The notes beneath the pieces are model-generated. The model searched no databases. It saw only the letters and a list, made by a program, of their open reading frames with translations, and was not told the origin of the DNA. DNA of 64,000 bases, from NCBI RefSeq assembly GCF_022369515.1, contig NZ_CP059724.1, positions 3,162,001-3,226,000 on the forward strand. The letters run 5' to 3'. Source of the stretch: Paenibacillus sp. 19GGS1-52 (GTDB lineage Bacteria; Bacillota; Bacilli; Paenibacillales; Paenibacillaceae). The position numbers and the translations under genes were made by a program. Positions 44,458-52,265 of the stretch are shown here, in pieces (position 1 is the first letter of the stretch; each line of letters opens with the position of its first letter).

Positions 44458-45495
44458 TCATTGTTCAAGAAATTGCCTCTGCAGAACGATGAGCGCATCA
44501 AAGGCATCTTTGCAGCCACTGTAGAATAAGTAGTTTCCTTTACGTTGAGACTTGGCGAACCCGGCCTCACTGAGTTGCTTTAGCTGTTTGGACACTGCTG
44601 CTTCTGAGATGCCTAAGATGGGAGCCAGCTGCTTGGTGCAATAAGGTCCCTTCCATAACAGCTTCAAGATACGCAGACGAGTATCATCACCCAATGCCTT
44701 GAGCTGGCGCAGCAGATCAGCAGGTGGGCCCTCACTGTAGGAAAGTCCGGGAATATCTACCGCAAGCGGAAGGTATAATGTATCCTCGTTCGACCCGATC
44801 AGTAGATGCGGAAAAATGAATGTCGAAGGAAACACATAAACATGCTGCAGTTGCTCGTAAGGATAGTAATAAGTGACTGCTTTTTGCGCAGATACCGTCC
44901 CGTTCTCTGCAAGCAGACGGGGATGCAGGCTGTTTATTGCTTTTTCCGGAGCTCGGAAGGCTGTTTCCTGAAATTCTGCGGCCGCAATGTTCATCCAGGG
45001 CTCAATAAAGTCCCATTCCTGGCGGAAATAATCTCGTTCATAGGTCTCCAGCGTAGCAATGAGCAGCTTGCGGACAGCACTTAGGTTCGTAAGCAGATAC
45101 TGCAGATCAGTGTCCAGTTCCTCTTTTGGCAGCAACCCTTCTTTTCCGTGCATTTTGTAAATAATGGTGCTTAGAGATACCTTGTTGTTGAGCAACAGGA
45201 GGATGAACTCTGCATCCGGCAGTTGATTTAGTTCGATGATTCCATCCATGCAGGACACAGGTATCCCGGCATGATCGGGAAGATCAATGAGAGCTGTCCA
45301 GCTGTCCGACAATTTCCCCAGGGTGTGTATAGCCTCTTGCAGCGAAAGCGGCATTTGTGCTTTAAGCCCCAGCGCCCATTGCAAGCGTTTCGGGTGATGC
45401 TCCGGCTGATCCAAGACATGCAGGCTGCATAACAATTCATGAAAAGGGCTAACAATCGTCTTAATCTTGCGAGTTAATGTTGGGAGTGAGCTCAT
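44458..45495 (-). CDS. ArsR-family regulator with long N-terminal domain
   Basis: 345 residues. The C-terminal winged helix (about 265-340: LRQLKALGDDTRLRILKLL..GPYCTKQLAPILGISEAAVSKQLKQLSEAG) is ArsR-type. The first 260 residues are a helical/mixed domain typical of larger ArsR/SmtB proteins that act as ligand sensors. No clear metal-binding CxC motif is present. It heads the exporter operon and has a perfect palindrome 14 bp upstream of its start codon, implying autorepression relieved by the exported compound. Confidence 0.88.
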   Translation of the reverse strand: MSSLPTLTRKIKTIVSPFHELLCSLHVLDQPEHHPKRLQWALGLKAQMPLSLQEAIHTLGKLSDSWTALIDLPDHAGIPVSCMDGIIELNQLPDAEFILLLLNNKVSLSTIIYKMHGKEGLLPKEELDTDLQYLLTNLSAVRKLLIATLETYERDYFRQEWDFIEPWMNIAAAEFQETAFRAPEKAINSLHPRLLAENGTVSAQKAVTYYYPYEQLQHVYVFPSTFIFPHLLIGSNEDTLYLPLAVDIPGLSYSEGPPADLLRQLKALGDDTRLRILKLLWKGPYCTKQLAPILGISEAAVSKQLKQLSEAGFAKSQRKGNYLFYSGCKDAFDALIVLQRQFLEQ

Positions 45496-45508
45496 CTCGT
45501 TCCTTTCC

Positions 45509-45528
45509 GATTAACCATTTGGTTAATC
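45509..45528. promoter_or_regulatory. Operator palindrome of ArsR-ABC operon
   Basis: GATTAACCA-tt-TGGTTAATC is a perfect 9-bp dyad just upstream of the ArsR start codon. A weaker CACTTT-cgcgt-AAAGTG dyad lies next to it. The arrangement is typical of ArsR autoregulation. Confidence 0.75.
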
Positions 45529-45591
45529 AAAAACCACTTTCGCGTAAAGTGTTCAAAATTATATGTGGAATCACAGTTATTGTCAATTGAA

Positions 45592-45652
45592 ATTAAAAAA
45601 GGCAAGAGACCCCGTGTGCATTTAACGCACAACAGTGGTTCTCTTGCCTTAA
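45592..45652 (-). terminator. Terminator of moaB (minus strand)
   Basis: AAGGCAAGAGACC pairs with GGTTCTCTTGCCTT, with a nested GTGTGC/GCAC hairpin. On the minus strand the stem is followed by a T-run (A-run on plus at 45593-45598). Confidence 0.85.
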
Positions 45653-45675
45653 GTGTATGCAACTGCTCTTGTGAA

Positions 45676-46191
45676 CTAAGAGCGCTTGTAAATCTCCCTC
45701 ATTACATGGCGCAGCTCAGGGATGATCAGACGTTCCATGGCCAGCTTAACCGCACCTTCGGAGCCTGGCATGGAGAAGATGGCCGTGCTCCCAATCGTGC
45801 CGGCAATGGCCCGGCTCAGGATTGCGGCGGAGCCAATGTCCTCCGTAAAGCTGAGATACCGGAAGATTTCCCCAAACCCTGGCAGTGATTTATCCAACAG
45901 GGAAGCAACGGCCTCATAGGTTGTATCCCGGGGAGAAATGCCAGTTCCGCCAGTTAACAACACAGCCTCTATTCCAGAATGAACAGAGTTTTTATAGACT
46001 AGCTCACGAATTTCCTCATAATCATCTTTAACGATAGTGCGGCCTGCAACGGTATAACCGGCTTGTTCTAACAGAGATTGAATTAACGCTCCGCCCGTAT
46101 CGGTTTCAAGGGTTCGGGTGTCTGAGACAGTAATAATATAGCAGGCGACTGATTGTGGCGCCTCCCGGCGATGTTCATCCACAGATGACAT
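45676..46191 (-). CDS. moaB: Molybdenum cofactor biosynthesis protein MoaB/MogA-type
   Basis: 171 residues from the ATG at 46191 (CAAGGAG upstream). MoCF_biosynth fold with ITVSDTRTLETDTGG, the molybdopterin-binding LLTGGTGISPRDTT and FSMPGSEGAVKLAM. The family adenylates molybdopterin before molybdate insertion. It is monocistronic and divergent from the COG0523 GTPase. Other Moco genes are not in this window, so its link to the neighbouring metal proteins is unclear. Confidence 0.92.
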   Translation of the reverse strand: MSSVDEHRREAPQSVACYIITVSDTRTLETDTGGALIQSLLEQAGYTVAGRTIVKDDYEEIRELVYKNSVHSGIEAVLLTGGTGISPRDTTYEAVASLLDKSLPGFGEIFRYLSFTEDIGSAAILSRAIAGTIGSTAIFSMPGSEGAVKLAMERLIIPELRHVMREIYKRS

Positions 46192-46373
46192 GTTTACCAA
46201 CTCCTTGATAAGAGTAATCGCTATTTGTATCAATGATAGGTGATGGCTGAGCCAAAGACAAGTCAGTCCGGAGCTAGCAGTCATGAACGTTATGAGGTAA
46301 TAGTGTGCTTGCACGAGGCAACTACATGTAGTACACTCGCTACCATAACCGTATTTTAGGGGAGAGATGAAAC

Positions 46374-47387
46374 ATGGAACAGGTTGTACCTGTGTATATA
46401 TTGTCAGGATTTCTGGGGAGCGGCAAAACAACGTTGCTGCAGCGGCTTCTGGATCATTGGAAGGAGCAGGGGCTGCGTCCGGCCGTGGTGATGAATGAGC
46501 TGGGCGAGGTGAACCTCGATGGTTTGTTATTGGAGCAATCTGTACCGATGGCGGAATTGCTGGGCGGCTGTATCTGCTGCTCCATTCGTGGTGATCTCAG
46601 TACAGAGCTGGCTACCTTGGTCAAAAAAGAATCGCCGGACGTCGTAGTGATCGAAGCGACCGGTGCGGCGAATCCGCTGGAAATTGTCGACGGTGTGACC
46701 GAGACCTCGTTGTACCAGCGAGTAGAGTTAAAGAGTCTGATTACGGTTGTTGACGCTGCGCATCTGTTAGGGTTATACCGCACACAGCAGGGCGCATCCT
46801 ACAGACTGATGCAGGAACAAATCCGCTGCGCCTCCGTACTGATACTGAATAAGACCGACCGGATATCGTCAGCAGAGGCGGAAGAAATAACCACAGTGCT
46901 GCGAAAATGGAATGCATATGCAATAATCTTGCCTGCAGTGTGCTGTGAGGTGGATACAGAAGAGCTGTTGAGCGTTGCTGGAGGAGTTCTCACTGATGAC
47001 CTGATCGATGTTGAAGATGCTGAACAAGCTGAAGTTGAACAGGAAACAGGTTCTATGCATGCCTCACACGATCATGTAATGGCGTATACCCATTATTTTA
47101 AGCGTCCGGTCAACAGTGAGGAATTTGAGCAATTCGTCAAGGATCTGCCGCGGGATGTCTATCGGGCTAAAGGAATCGTCACCTTTAATGACACGTCGAG
47201 CCGGTTTCTTTTTCAATATGCCTATCGGGAATCAGATTTTATGAAAATCACCCCACAGGGCGAGGTGCCTGACGTTGCCGTATTCATCGGCGAGCATTTC
47301 TCGTCAAGTGAGCTTCGCAGCAAGTTGTTGCTGTTGGAGAAGCGCACGTTAGTAGTCCGGCCTGGCACGGTAAAAAGAAGTTTATAG
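46374..47387 (+). CDS. COG0523 (CobW/YciC/YjiA-type) metallochaperone GTPase
   Basis: 337 residues. G3E-family P-loop GTPase: Walker A GFLGSGKTT (12-20), the metal-binding motif GGCICCSI (CxCC), Walker B VVIEATGAANP and the guanine motif NKTD. A His/acid stretch (HASHDH) precedes the C-terminal CobW_C domain (RAKGIVTFNDT). These proteins move zinc, cobalt or other metals into target enzymes at GTP cost. No Zur box was evident upstream. The cysteine-rich gene that follows strengthens a metal-handling role. Confidence 0.9.
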   Translation: MEQVVPVYILSGFLGSGKTTLLQRLLDHWKEQGLRPAVVMNELGEVNLDGLLLEQSVPMAELLGGCICCSIRGDLSTELATLVKKESPDVVVIEATGAANPLEIVDGVTETSLYQRVELKSLITVVDAAHLLGLYRTQQGASYRLMQEQIRCASVLILNKTDRISSAEAEEITTVLRKWNAYAIILPAVCCEVDTEELLSVAGGVLTDDLIDVEDAEQAEVEQETGSMHASHDHVMAYTHYFKRPVNSEEFEQFVKDLPRDVYRAKGIVTFNDTSSRFLFQYAYRESDFMKITPQGEVPDVAVFIGEHFSSSELRSKLLLLEKRTLVVRPGTVKRSL

Positions 47388-47478
47388 AATCGTTTTTCAG
47401 CGATAGAAGGTGGTTCGCTCCTTTTTGTGCAGGTTAATACATAGGCATACCTATAAAAAATTGCAGGAGGTTGTCTCA

Positions 47479-47826
47479 ATGACCCCAATTCTATATCAGG
47501 AATGTATTAATGCTTGTCTTGAAAGTATGAATGCCTGTAACCATAGCTATGTTGCAAGTCTGAAGGAATACGATCTTGCTGTGCTTCGCCACAGCATCCG
47601 GCTGGACCGGGAATGCGCTGATATTTGTTCCTTTGCCATTCAGGCGATGACCCGCCAAAGTCCGTTTGTGGGTAGTATTCTTCGACTCTGTGCTGAGATA
47701 TGTGATGCCTGTGCCACGGAGAACAGTAACCACATACATATCCATTGCCAGACGTGTATTGAAGCCTGCCGAAGCTGTGCCGAGGCCTGCCGCTCCATTA
47801 GTGAAGTTGTTGAAGTGTACGCATAA
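47479..47826 (+). CDS. Four-helix cysteine-rich protein (DUF326 / Csp copper-storage-like)
   Basis: 115 residues from the ATG at 47479 (GCAGGAGG upstream). Regularly spaced Cys/His along four helices (QECINACLESMNACNHSY; ECADICSFA; LCAEICDACA; CQTCIEACRSCAEACRS) are the hallmark of DUF326/Csp cytosolic copper-storage proteins, which bind many Cu(I) ions inside the bundle. It lies downstream of the metallochaperone GTPase and is followed by a terminator. Confidence 0.88.
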   Translation: MTPILYQECINACLESMNACNHSYVASLKEYDLAVLRHSIRLDRECADICSFAIQAMTRQSPFVGSILRLCAEICDACATENSNHIHIHCQTCIEACRSCAEACRSISEVVEVYA

Positions 47827-47850
47827 GGCTATGAAGAGCCTCTATTCTTC

Positions 47851-47907
47851 AAAAAGCAACCAGACTTTGTACAGTTTTTTTCTGCTGTGAGAGTCTGGTT
47901 GTTTTTA
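47851..47907. terminator. Rho-independent terminator
   Basis: AAAAAGCAACCAGACT (47851-47866) pairs with AGTCTGGTTGTTTTT (47892-47906), with T-rich ends in both directions. Confidence 0.88.
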
Positions 47908-47961
47908 AAACATAAGAATTTATATGTTTCACGTCATAATTTATCCTTATATTTTTCGGAG

Positions 47962-48000
47962 AAACGGATGCCGTCCATATAAAGGAAGGCGAAGCCGTTT
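47962..48000 (+). promoter_or_regulatory. Stem-loop upstream of ABC exporter pair
   Basis: AAACGG (47962-47967) pairs with CCGTTT (47995-48000), with inner GCCGTCC/GGAAGGC pairing. It is about 95 nt before the ATPase start. It does not match a riboswitch I can name and may be a 5'-UTR structure. Confidence 0.35.
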
Positions 48001-48092
48001 CATCTTGTTAAGTCTATGTTAATTTGTTTTCTTTAAGAGGGAAAAGACAAAGATCTGGCGAATAAAAGAAGGAGGTGAAGGGAGCACAGCTA

Positions 48093-48968
48093 ATGAGTGT
48101 GAGGGTTCCTTTAATAGAGCTGAAGCAGGTTAGTAAACTTTATGGAGGTCGACGTGTACTGGATGAAGTGTCGCTGAGTATAGAGCAGGGGACCGCAACT
48201 GCACTTATTGGCCGGAATGGTTCTGGCAAAAGTACACTACTCTCAATTATCGCTGGATTGATCCATATCTCATCAGGTCGCTTAACCCGACAACCTGACA
48301 TTGTAATCGGTTATGCACCAGAGTCCTTTCCGGGACTAAAGGTTACACCAGAGCAATATCTACGCAGTATGGGCAGGATCAGTGGACTGATCGCGGGGGA
48401 ATTAGAGCATCGCATACAGGAGCTACTTGAAGTTTTTTATCTGGAGCAATTTCGCACTGAGGTTATGATGAATTTCTCCAAAGGGATGCTGCAAAAAATA
48501 AACCTGATTCAAGCCTTGCTTGTACCACCAACGCTTCTTTTGCTAGACGAGCCCTTATCAGGTCTGGATATTCCAGCTATGGATCAATTCATTGCTCTGC
48601 TGCGTGAGCTAAAGAAAAAGGGGACGGCTATTGTATACTCTGTTCATGAACCGCAGATGATTGAGGCTTTGGCAGACCAAGTCCTCGTGCTTCAAGCGGG
48701 AAAGATGATAAGGAATATAAAAGGTACAGAGAACCTGTGGGTTAAACCTACTACATACATATGCTGTACAGGCTTATCTTCCGCGGAACAGATGGAAATG
48801 ACGGGTAGATCCGGCTTCATTTCTTTAAATATAATTACAGATGCTCGCAGGGGTGAAGGGATTGGTTTGACTGTCCAACCGGATGCCACAGATGATTTTC
48901 TACGGCGAGTGCTAGGTGTTGGCGGTTCTATTATTTCGGTGGAACCCCTAGGGGAGTCGGGAATATGA
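48093..48968 (+). CDS. ABC transporter ATP-binding protein
   Basis: 291 residues from the ATG at 48093; the GTG at 48075 falls inside the Shine-Dalgarno sequence AAGGAGGTG and is unlikely. Walker A GRNGSGKST, signature NFSKGMLQKINLIQAL, Walker B LLLLDEPLSGLD and H-loop SVHEPQM are complete. A divergent C-terminal tail follows. Its stop overlaps the start of the membrane protein at 48965, so the two form an exporter pair of unknown substrate. Confidence 0.9.
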   Translation: MSVRVPLIELKQVSKLYGGRRVLDEVSLSIEQGTATALIGRNGSGKSTLLSIIAGLIHISSGRLTRQPDIVIGYAPESFPGLKVTPEQYLRSMGRISGLIAGELEHRIQELLEVFYLEQFRTEVMMNFSKGMLQKINLIQALLVPPTLLLLDEPLSGLDIPAMDQFIALLRELKKKGTAIVYSVHEPQMIEALADQVLVLQAGKMIRNIKGTENLWVKPTTYICCTGLSSAEQMEMTGRSGFISLNIITDARRGEGIGLTVQPDATDDFLRRVLGVGGSIISVEPLGESGI

Positions 48969-49678
48969 TGGCTCTTATCGCTTATTTACTGCGTAGTTAT
49001 ACACGCTCACAGCGGTATTTTGCTCCTTTTGCGGGCCTGGTGATAGCAGTATTAGTCCTGTATTCGTATAAGCCTAACCCGGTTATGAACAGTTATGCAG
49101 CAACCGCGGTGTTGTTATTTATCGGCTGTGCTTGGATGGGGCTTAGTTTTCTGAACCATGAGCATTCCGTGCAGGCACAGATCACCATTGTTCATCTGCG
49201 CAGTGCCCGAAAATATACCGCTGGCAGATTAATAACACTTGCCCTTCTGACATTACTGCTTGATCTACTGATCGTAATCTATCCGTTAGTTAGCGATCGT
49301 TTTGACGAACCGGCAGGTGGATATCGGATTCTAGTAGCTTTAGTAGGTCATGGATTATTGGGTATGCTCGGGATAGCGATCGCCCTTTACCTGCAAGCCT
49401 CATGGGTTAAAAAAAGCAGCCATGCACTTGGTATCCTGCTGGCAATCATCGCTATATCTATTGGGGCGACTAAGATAAGTAGTCTTTTACCCGCGCAGTG
49501 GCAACTGCTTACTCTGCTTTTGCCACCGGTATCGCCGATGATGGATACTCTGATGAACGCCGACACCCTGCCGATATCGGATGTGCTGCTGTCTTTTGTT
49601 CATGTTTTTCTATATACAGCCGTGCTTGTCGCTCTATATCTCTATCTCTCGGGTCGCAAGGATAACAACAAGAACTAA
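48965..49678 (+). CDS. Membrane partner of the ABC ATPase (ABC-2-like permease)
   Basis: 237 residues with about six hydrophobic helices (YFAPFAGLVIAVLVLYSY; ATAVLLFIGCAWMGLSFL; LALLTLLLDLLIVIYPLV; HGLLGMLGIAIALYL; ALGILLAIIAISIGA; VLLSFVHVFLYTAVLVALYLYL). No family name is recognised. It starts with ATGATG overlapping the ATPase stop (4 bp), indicating translational coupling and a joint transporter. Confidence 0.82.
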   Translation: MMALIAYLLRSYTRSQRYFAPFAGLVIAVLVLYSYKPNPVMNSYAATAVLLFIGCAWMGLSFLNHEHSVQAQITIVHLRSARKYTAGRLITLALLTLLLDLLIVIYPLVSDRFDEPAGGYRILVALVGHGLLGMLGIAIALYLQASWVKKSSHALGILLAIIAISIGATKISSLLPAQWQLLTLLLPPVSPMMDTLMNADTLPISDVLLSFVHVFLYTAVLVALYLYLSGRKDNNKN

Positions 49679-49737
49679 CACTAACGAATACAAAGAACCG
49701 TAACAAAAATAAACAAGAGACTAAAGTGGGAGGAAAG

Positions 49738-50202
49738 ATGAAGGATACACAAATACCGGGGAGTGAGCAGTCCAAAGAGTTATTCGCTTATTTCGGATTG
49801 GCAGTCTACTATTGTCAGGCGTTGGAACAGCAGTTAACGAACCTGCTGCTGCTTACCAAGATGTCTCAAGGGAAGACACCTACGGAAGCGGAACTCGCTG
49901 ATCTATATCAGCGAAAGCTCAGCAATTCACTCGGCCAGCTCATCAAAGAAATCCAGCATCATTTTCCTTTCTCAGAACAAGAGACTGCCCAGCTTCAGCA
50001 GGTCTGGAAGCAGCGAAATCACATTGTGCATGATTATTTTAAAGAACGGATTCAGGAGACATTTACGCCAGCAGGCCGGGCACAAATGATTCGCGAGCTG
50101 AAACGCTTCAAGAATAAAGCCAGCAGGCTGGAGATCAAATTACAGGGATATTGCACGGAAATGTACTCTAAATTAGGACTAGAAGAGGAGCATTTAATAT
50201 GA
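49738..50202 (+). CDS. HEPN-like small protein
   Basis: 154 residues from the ATG at 49738 (GGGAGGAAAG upstream). All-helical, with RNHIVHDYF near residue 95, an R-x4-H arrangement like the HEPN RNase motif, and a helix that begins YFGLAVYYCQALEQQL as in HEPN-type proteins. HEPN domains are often nucleases or nucleotide-binding partners in toxin-antitoxin and defence systems. Its stop overlaps the next gene's ATG (ATGA at 50199), tying it to a methyltransferase. Family assignment is by motif only. Confidence 0.6.
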   Translation: MKDTQIPGSEQSKELFAYFGLAVYYCQALEQQLTNLLLLTKMSQGKTPTEAELADLYQRKLSNSLGQLIKEIQHHFPFSEQETAQLQQVWKQRNHIVHDYFKERIQETFTPAGRAQMIRELKRFKNKASRLEIKLQGYCTEMYSKLGLEEEHLI

Positions 50203-50807
50203 ATACGATATACAAGCAAACTCCTTTATATCGGTTTTTGATGTTCTGTAATGAAACCAATTTGGAAAGAAAAATTCTGGATTGTGGAGCGGGAGGAGAG
50301 ACCCCACCGTTAGGCTTGTTTGCAGAGCATGGCTATACGACTTATGGTATTGACTGTGATCTACTGCAAATTGAGATCGCCAATACATATGCCCGGGAAA
50401 AGGGATACAATCTTAACATTAATCTGGGAGACATGCGGAAGCTGGATTTTGCAGATCACTCACTCAGTTTCGTCTATTCCTACAATTCTATATTTCATAT
50501 GAGAAAAATAGAGGTTAGTCAGTCCATACAAGAATTGAAGCGTGTATTAAAACCAGGCGGACTGTTATTCGCCAACTTTCTGACAGTCAACGATTTTCGC
50601 TGTGGTACTGGTGGCGATCTGGGAGAGCATCAATATGAACAATTCGATGATGATCTGCCCGTAATTCATTCCTACTACAGTGCTGATGAGCCGGATGCTC
50701 TGTTCAGTGATATGGAGGTGCTCTATAAGGAAGATCGGGTGCTGGAGCGGATCTTTGAAGGAGAACGGATACGGCAAGGTTTTGTGGATTATATAGTGAA
50801 GAAATAA
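50199..50807 (+). CDS. Class I SAM-dependent methyltransferase
   Basis: 202 residues, Methyltransf_11/25-like. Motif I ILDCGAGGETPPLGLFAEHG, acidic motif II YGIDCDLLQIEIAN, motif III GDMRKLDFADHSLSFVYSYNSIFHM and post-motif LKRVLKPGGLLFANFL. Small-molecule or protein methylation is possible; no target-specific motif is seen. It overlaps the HEPN-like gene by 4 bp, so the pair is translationally coupled. A terminator follows. Confidence 0.85.
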   Translation: MNTIYKQTPLYRFLMFCNETNLERKILDCGAGGETPPLGLFAEHGYTTYGIDCDLLQIEIANTYAREKGYNLNINLGDMRKLDFADHSLSFVYSYNSIFHMRKIEVSQSIQELKRVLKPGGLLFANFLTVNDFRCGTGGDLGEHQYEQFDDDLPVIHSYYSADEPDALFSDMEVLYKEDRVLERIFEGERIRQGFVDYIVKK

Positions 50808-50808
50808 G

Positions 50809-50856
50809 AAAATAAACGTCAAACCCCTAACCTTTGGGAGATTTGACGTTTATTTA
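50809..50856. terminator. Bidirectional terminator
   Basis: AAATAAACGTCAAA pairs with TTTGACGTTTATTT around CCCCTAACCTTTGGGAGA. It lies between the convergent methyltransferase and YcaQ-like genes. Confidence 0.85.
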
Positions 50857-50868
50857 CGTTCGAGATCC

Positions 50869-52119
50869 CTACCAAGCACCTTCTTCTAATTTCTCAAGTC
50901 CGCAAGCAGCAGCGACGACGGGGAGGAACTGAATCGACGTAGCCCTTGCGCAGCGTGCTAACGAATTTAGGGCATTCTTGAGCGCCGGAATCATGTCCGC
51001 TGTTAAGGATTCTCCCGGTTCCCACCACCAATTTACAATGTTCAATATCCCACTTTTCTTATCCATTACAGGTTCGAATCGGCCGACGAAACGATCCTCG
51101 TACAGTAGAGGAAGTACATAATAGCCATATTCTCGTTCAGCCGCAGGCTTGTAGACTTCCCAGCGGTAGTGAAAGTCGAACAATTGACGGATGAGTTCAC
51201 GGTCCCATATTAGATTGTCCAGCGGTGCCAAAGCTGCTGCAAAAGGGATATGGGTAGGGTGGATACCAGTATTTTCTGCTTCCTCCTGCAGAATAAGCTC
51301 CAAGGTGGGAACATCCATGGTGCGCATGTATAACGGCAGCTTTACGTCTGCGACTCTCACTTCTCTGATACTGTCCTGCAGCAATAGTCGCTCGACCGCA
51401 GCGGTTCGTTCTTTGCTCTTAAGACCGAAAATACCCAGCCAGCCGTCACCGGATTTATTCCATTGCAGCCCAATACTGCCGATCCGACGCAGCACATACC
51501 AGTCATGATACTGCTCCGGTGTAACATTAGGCTCGTCAGCTTGAAGCAGATGTTCAGGCAGCAGCTTAGCAGCAAAGTCGTAATAGCGGCGCGTATGCAC
51601 CCGATGGTGTACGACCAGCTCGCCCCAGTAGAACATACTCTCCAGTGCGGCCCGCGACAATCTGGCTGGAGCCCAGGCCCAGTCAATCTTCTCCGTCCGT
51701 TCGAAATCCAGTGAGCAGAGAGGGCCACCTTGTAGCAATGCTTGGCGGACCTCTGTGACAGTGGATATTAAGGCATCATTTCCATCATGGCGTGTGGAGG
51801 CAGGTACCCTGAGCCTGCGAAAATAGGGCCAGTCCTCCGTGCAATAAATGGACATATTCTTATCCCAGCCGTCCACCAGCAGCCTGTCCTTGTATAGTAG
51901 CTCTTGTACAAGCTCTGGCGTAAATCCGGGAACACGTGCCTGCAGTACAAGCTCGTGATTATGCCCGGCGATGCTAAGTGGATCATATTGAATACAGCCC
52001 ACATGGCGCACATAATCATAAATGCTTTGTTTGCCTTCTGGCAATGCTCCGGAAGCTAATTTCTGATGACGCAGCAAAAAAAGTCGGGCCTGCCTCTTGG
52101 TTAATGTATAGGAAATCAT
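50869..52119 (-). CDS. YcaQ/AlkZ-type winged-helix DNA glycosylase (DUF1006)
   Basis: 416 residues of the HTH_42 family (TKRQARLFLLRHQKL; HVGCIQYDPLSIAG; DKNMSIYCTEDWPYFRR). Members unhook DNA interstrand crosslinks and alkylated purines, and catalysis depends on a Q-x-Q or Q-x-D motif; IQYDPL here fits the Q-x-D form typical of YcaQ/AlkX. The end LPLLYEDRFVGRFEPVMDKKSG is family-typical. Monocistronic, with possible DNA-protective or self-resistance function. Confidence 0.86.
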   Translation of the reverse strand: MISYTLTKRQARLFLLRHQKLASGALPEGKQSIYDYVRHVGCIQYDPLSIAGHNHELVLQARVPGFTPELVQELLYKDRLLVDGWDKNMSIYCTEDWPYFRRLRVPASTRHDGNDALISTVTEVRQALLQGGPLCSLDFERTEKIDWAWAPARLSRAALESMFYWGELVVHHRVHTRRYYDFAAKLLPEHLLQADEPNVTPEQYHDWYVLRRIGSIGLQWNKSGDGWLGIFGLKSKERTAAVERLLLQDSIREVRVADVKLPLYMRTMDVPTLELILQEEAENTGIHPTHIPFAAALAPLDNLIWDRELIRQLFDFHYRWEVYKPAAEREYGYYVLPLLYEDRFVGRFEPVMDKKSGILNIVNWWWEPGESLTADMIPALKNALNSLARCARATSIQFLPVVAAACGLEKLEEGAW

Positions 52120-52207
52120 CGACTATCACTCCGCTCTTATGTATATATTCCCATTATACGGAACAAACGTTCTGTGTTCAAGCAGCAAGAATTCTATTCA
52201 TTACAAA

Positions 52208-52244
52208 AAGCCCTTGGACTGCAACGAAGCAGTACCAAGGGCTT
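52208..52244 (-). terminator. Terminator of bmrCD-like operon (minus strand)
   Basis: AAGCCCTTGGACTGC (52208-52222) pairs with GCAGTACCAAGGGCTT (52229-52244) with one bulge. On the minus strand TTTTTG follows. Confidence 0.88.
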
Positions 52245-52265
52245 ATTAATATTAGGGTGGTTTGA

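Noticed and set aside
47941..48040. c-di-GMP or other known riboswitch before the ABC pair at 48093
   Set aside because: Only a single stem-loop is evident and the conserved core sequences of families I know are missing.
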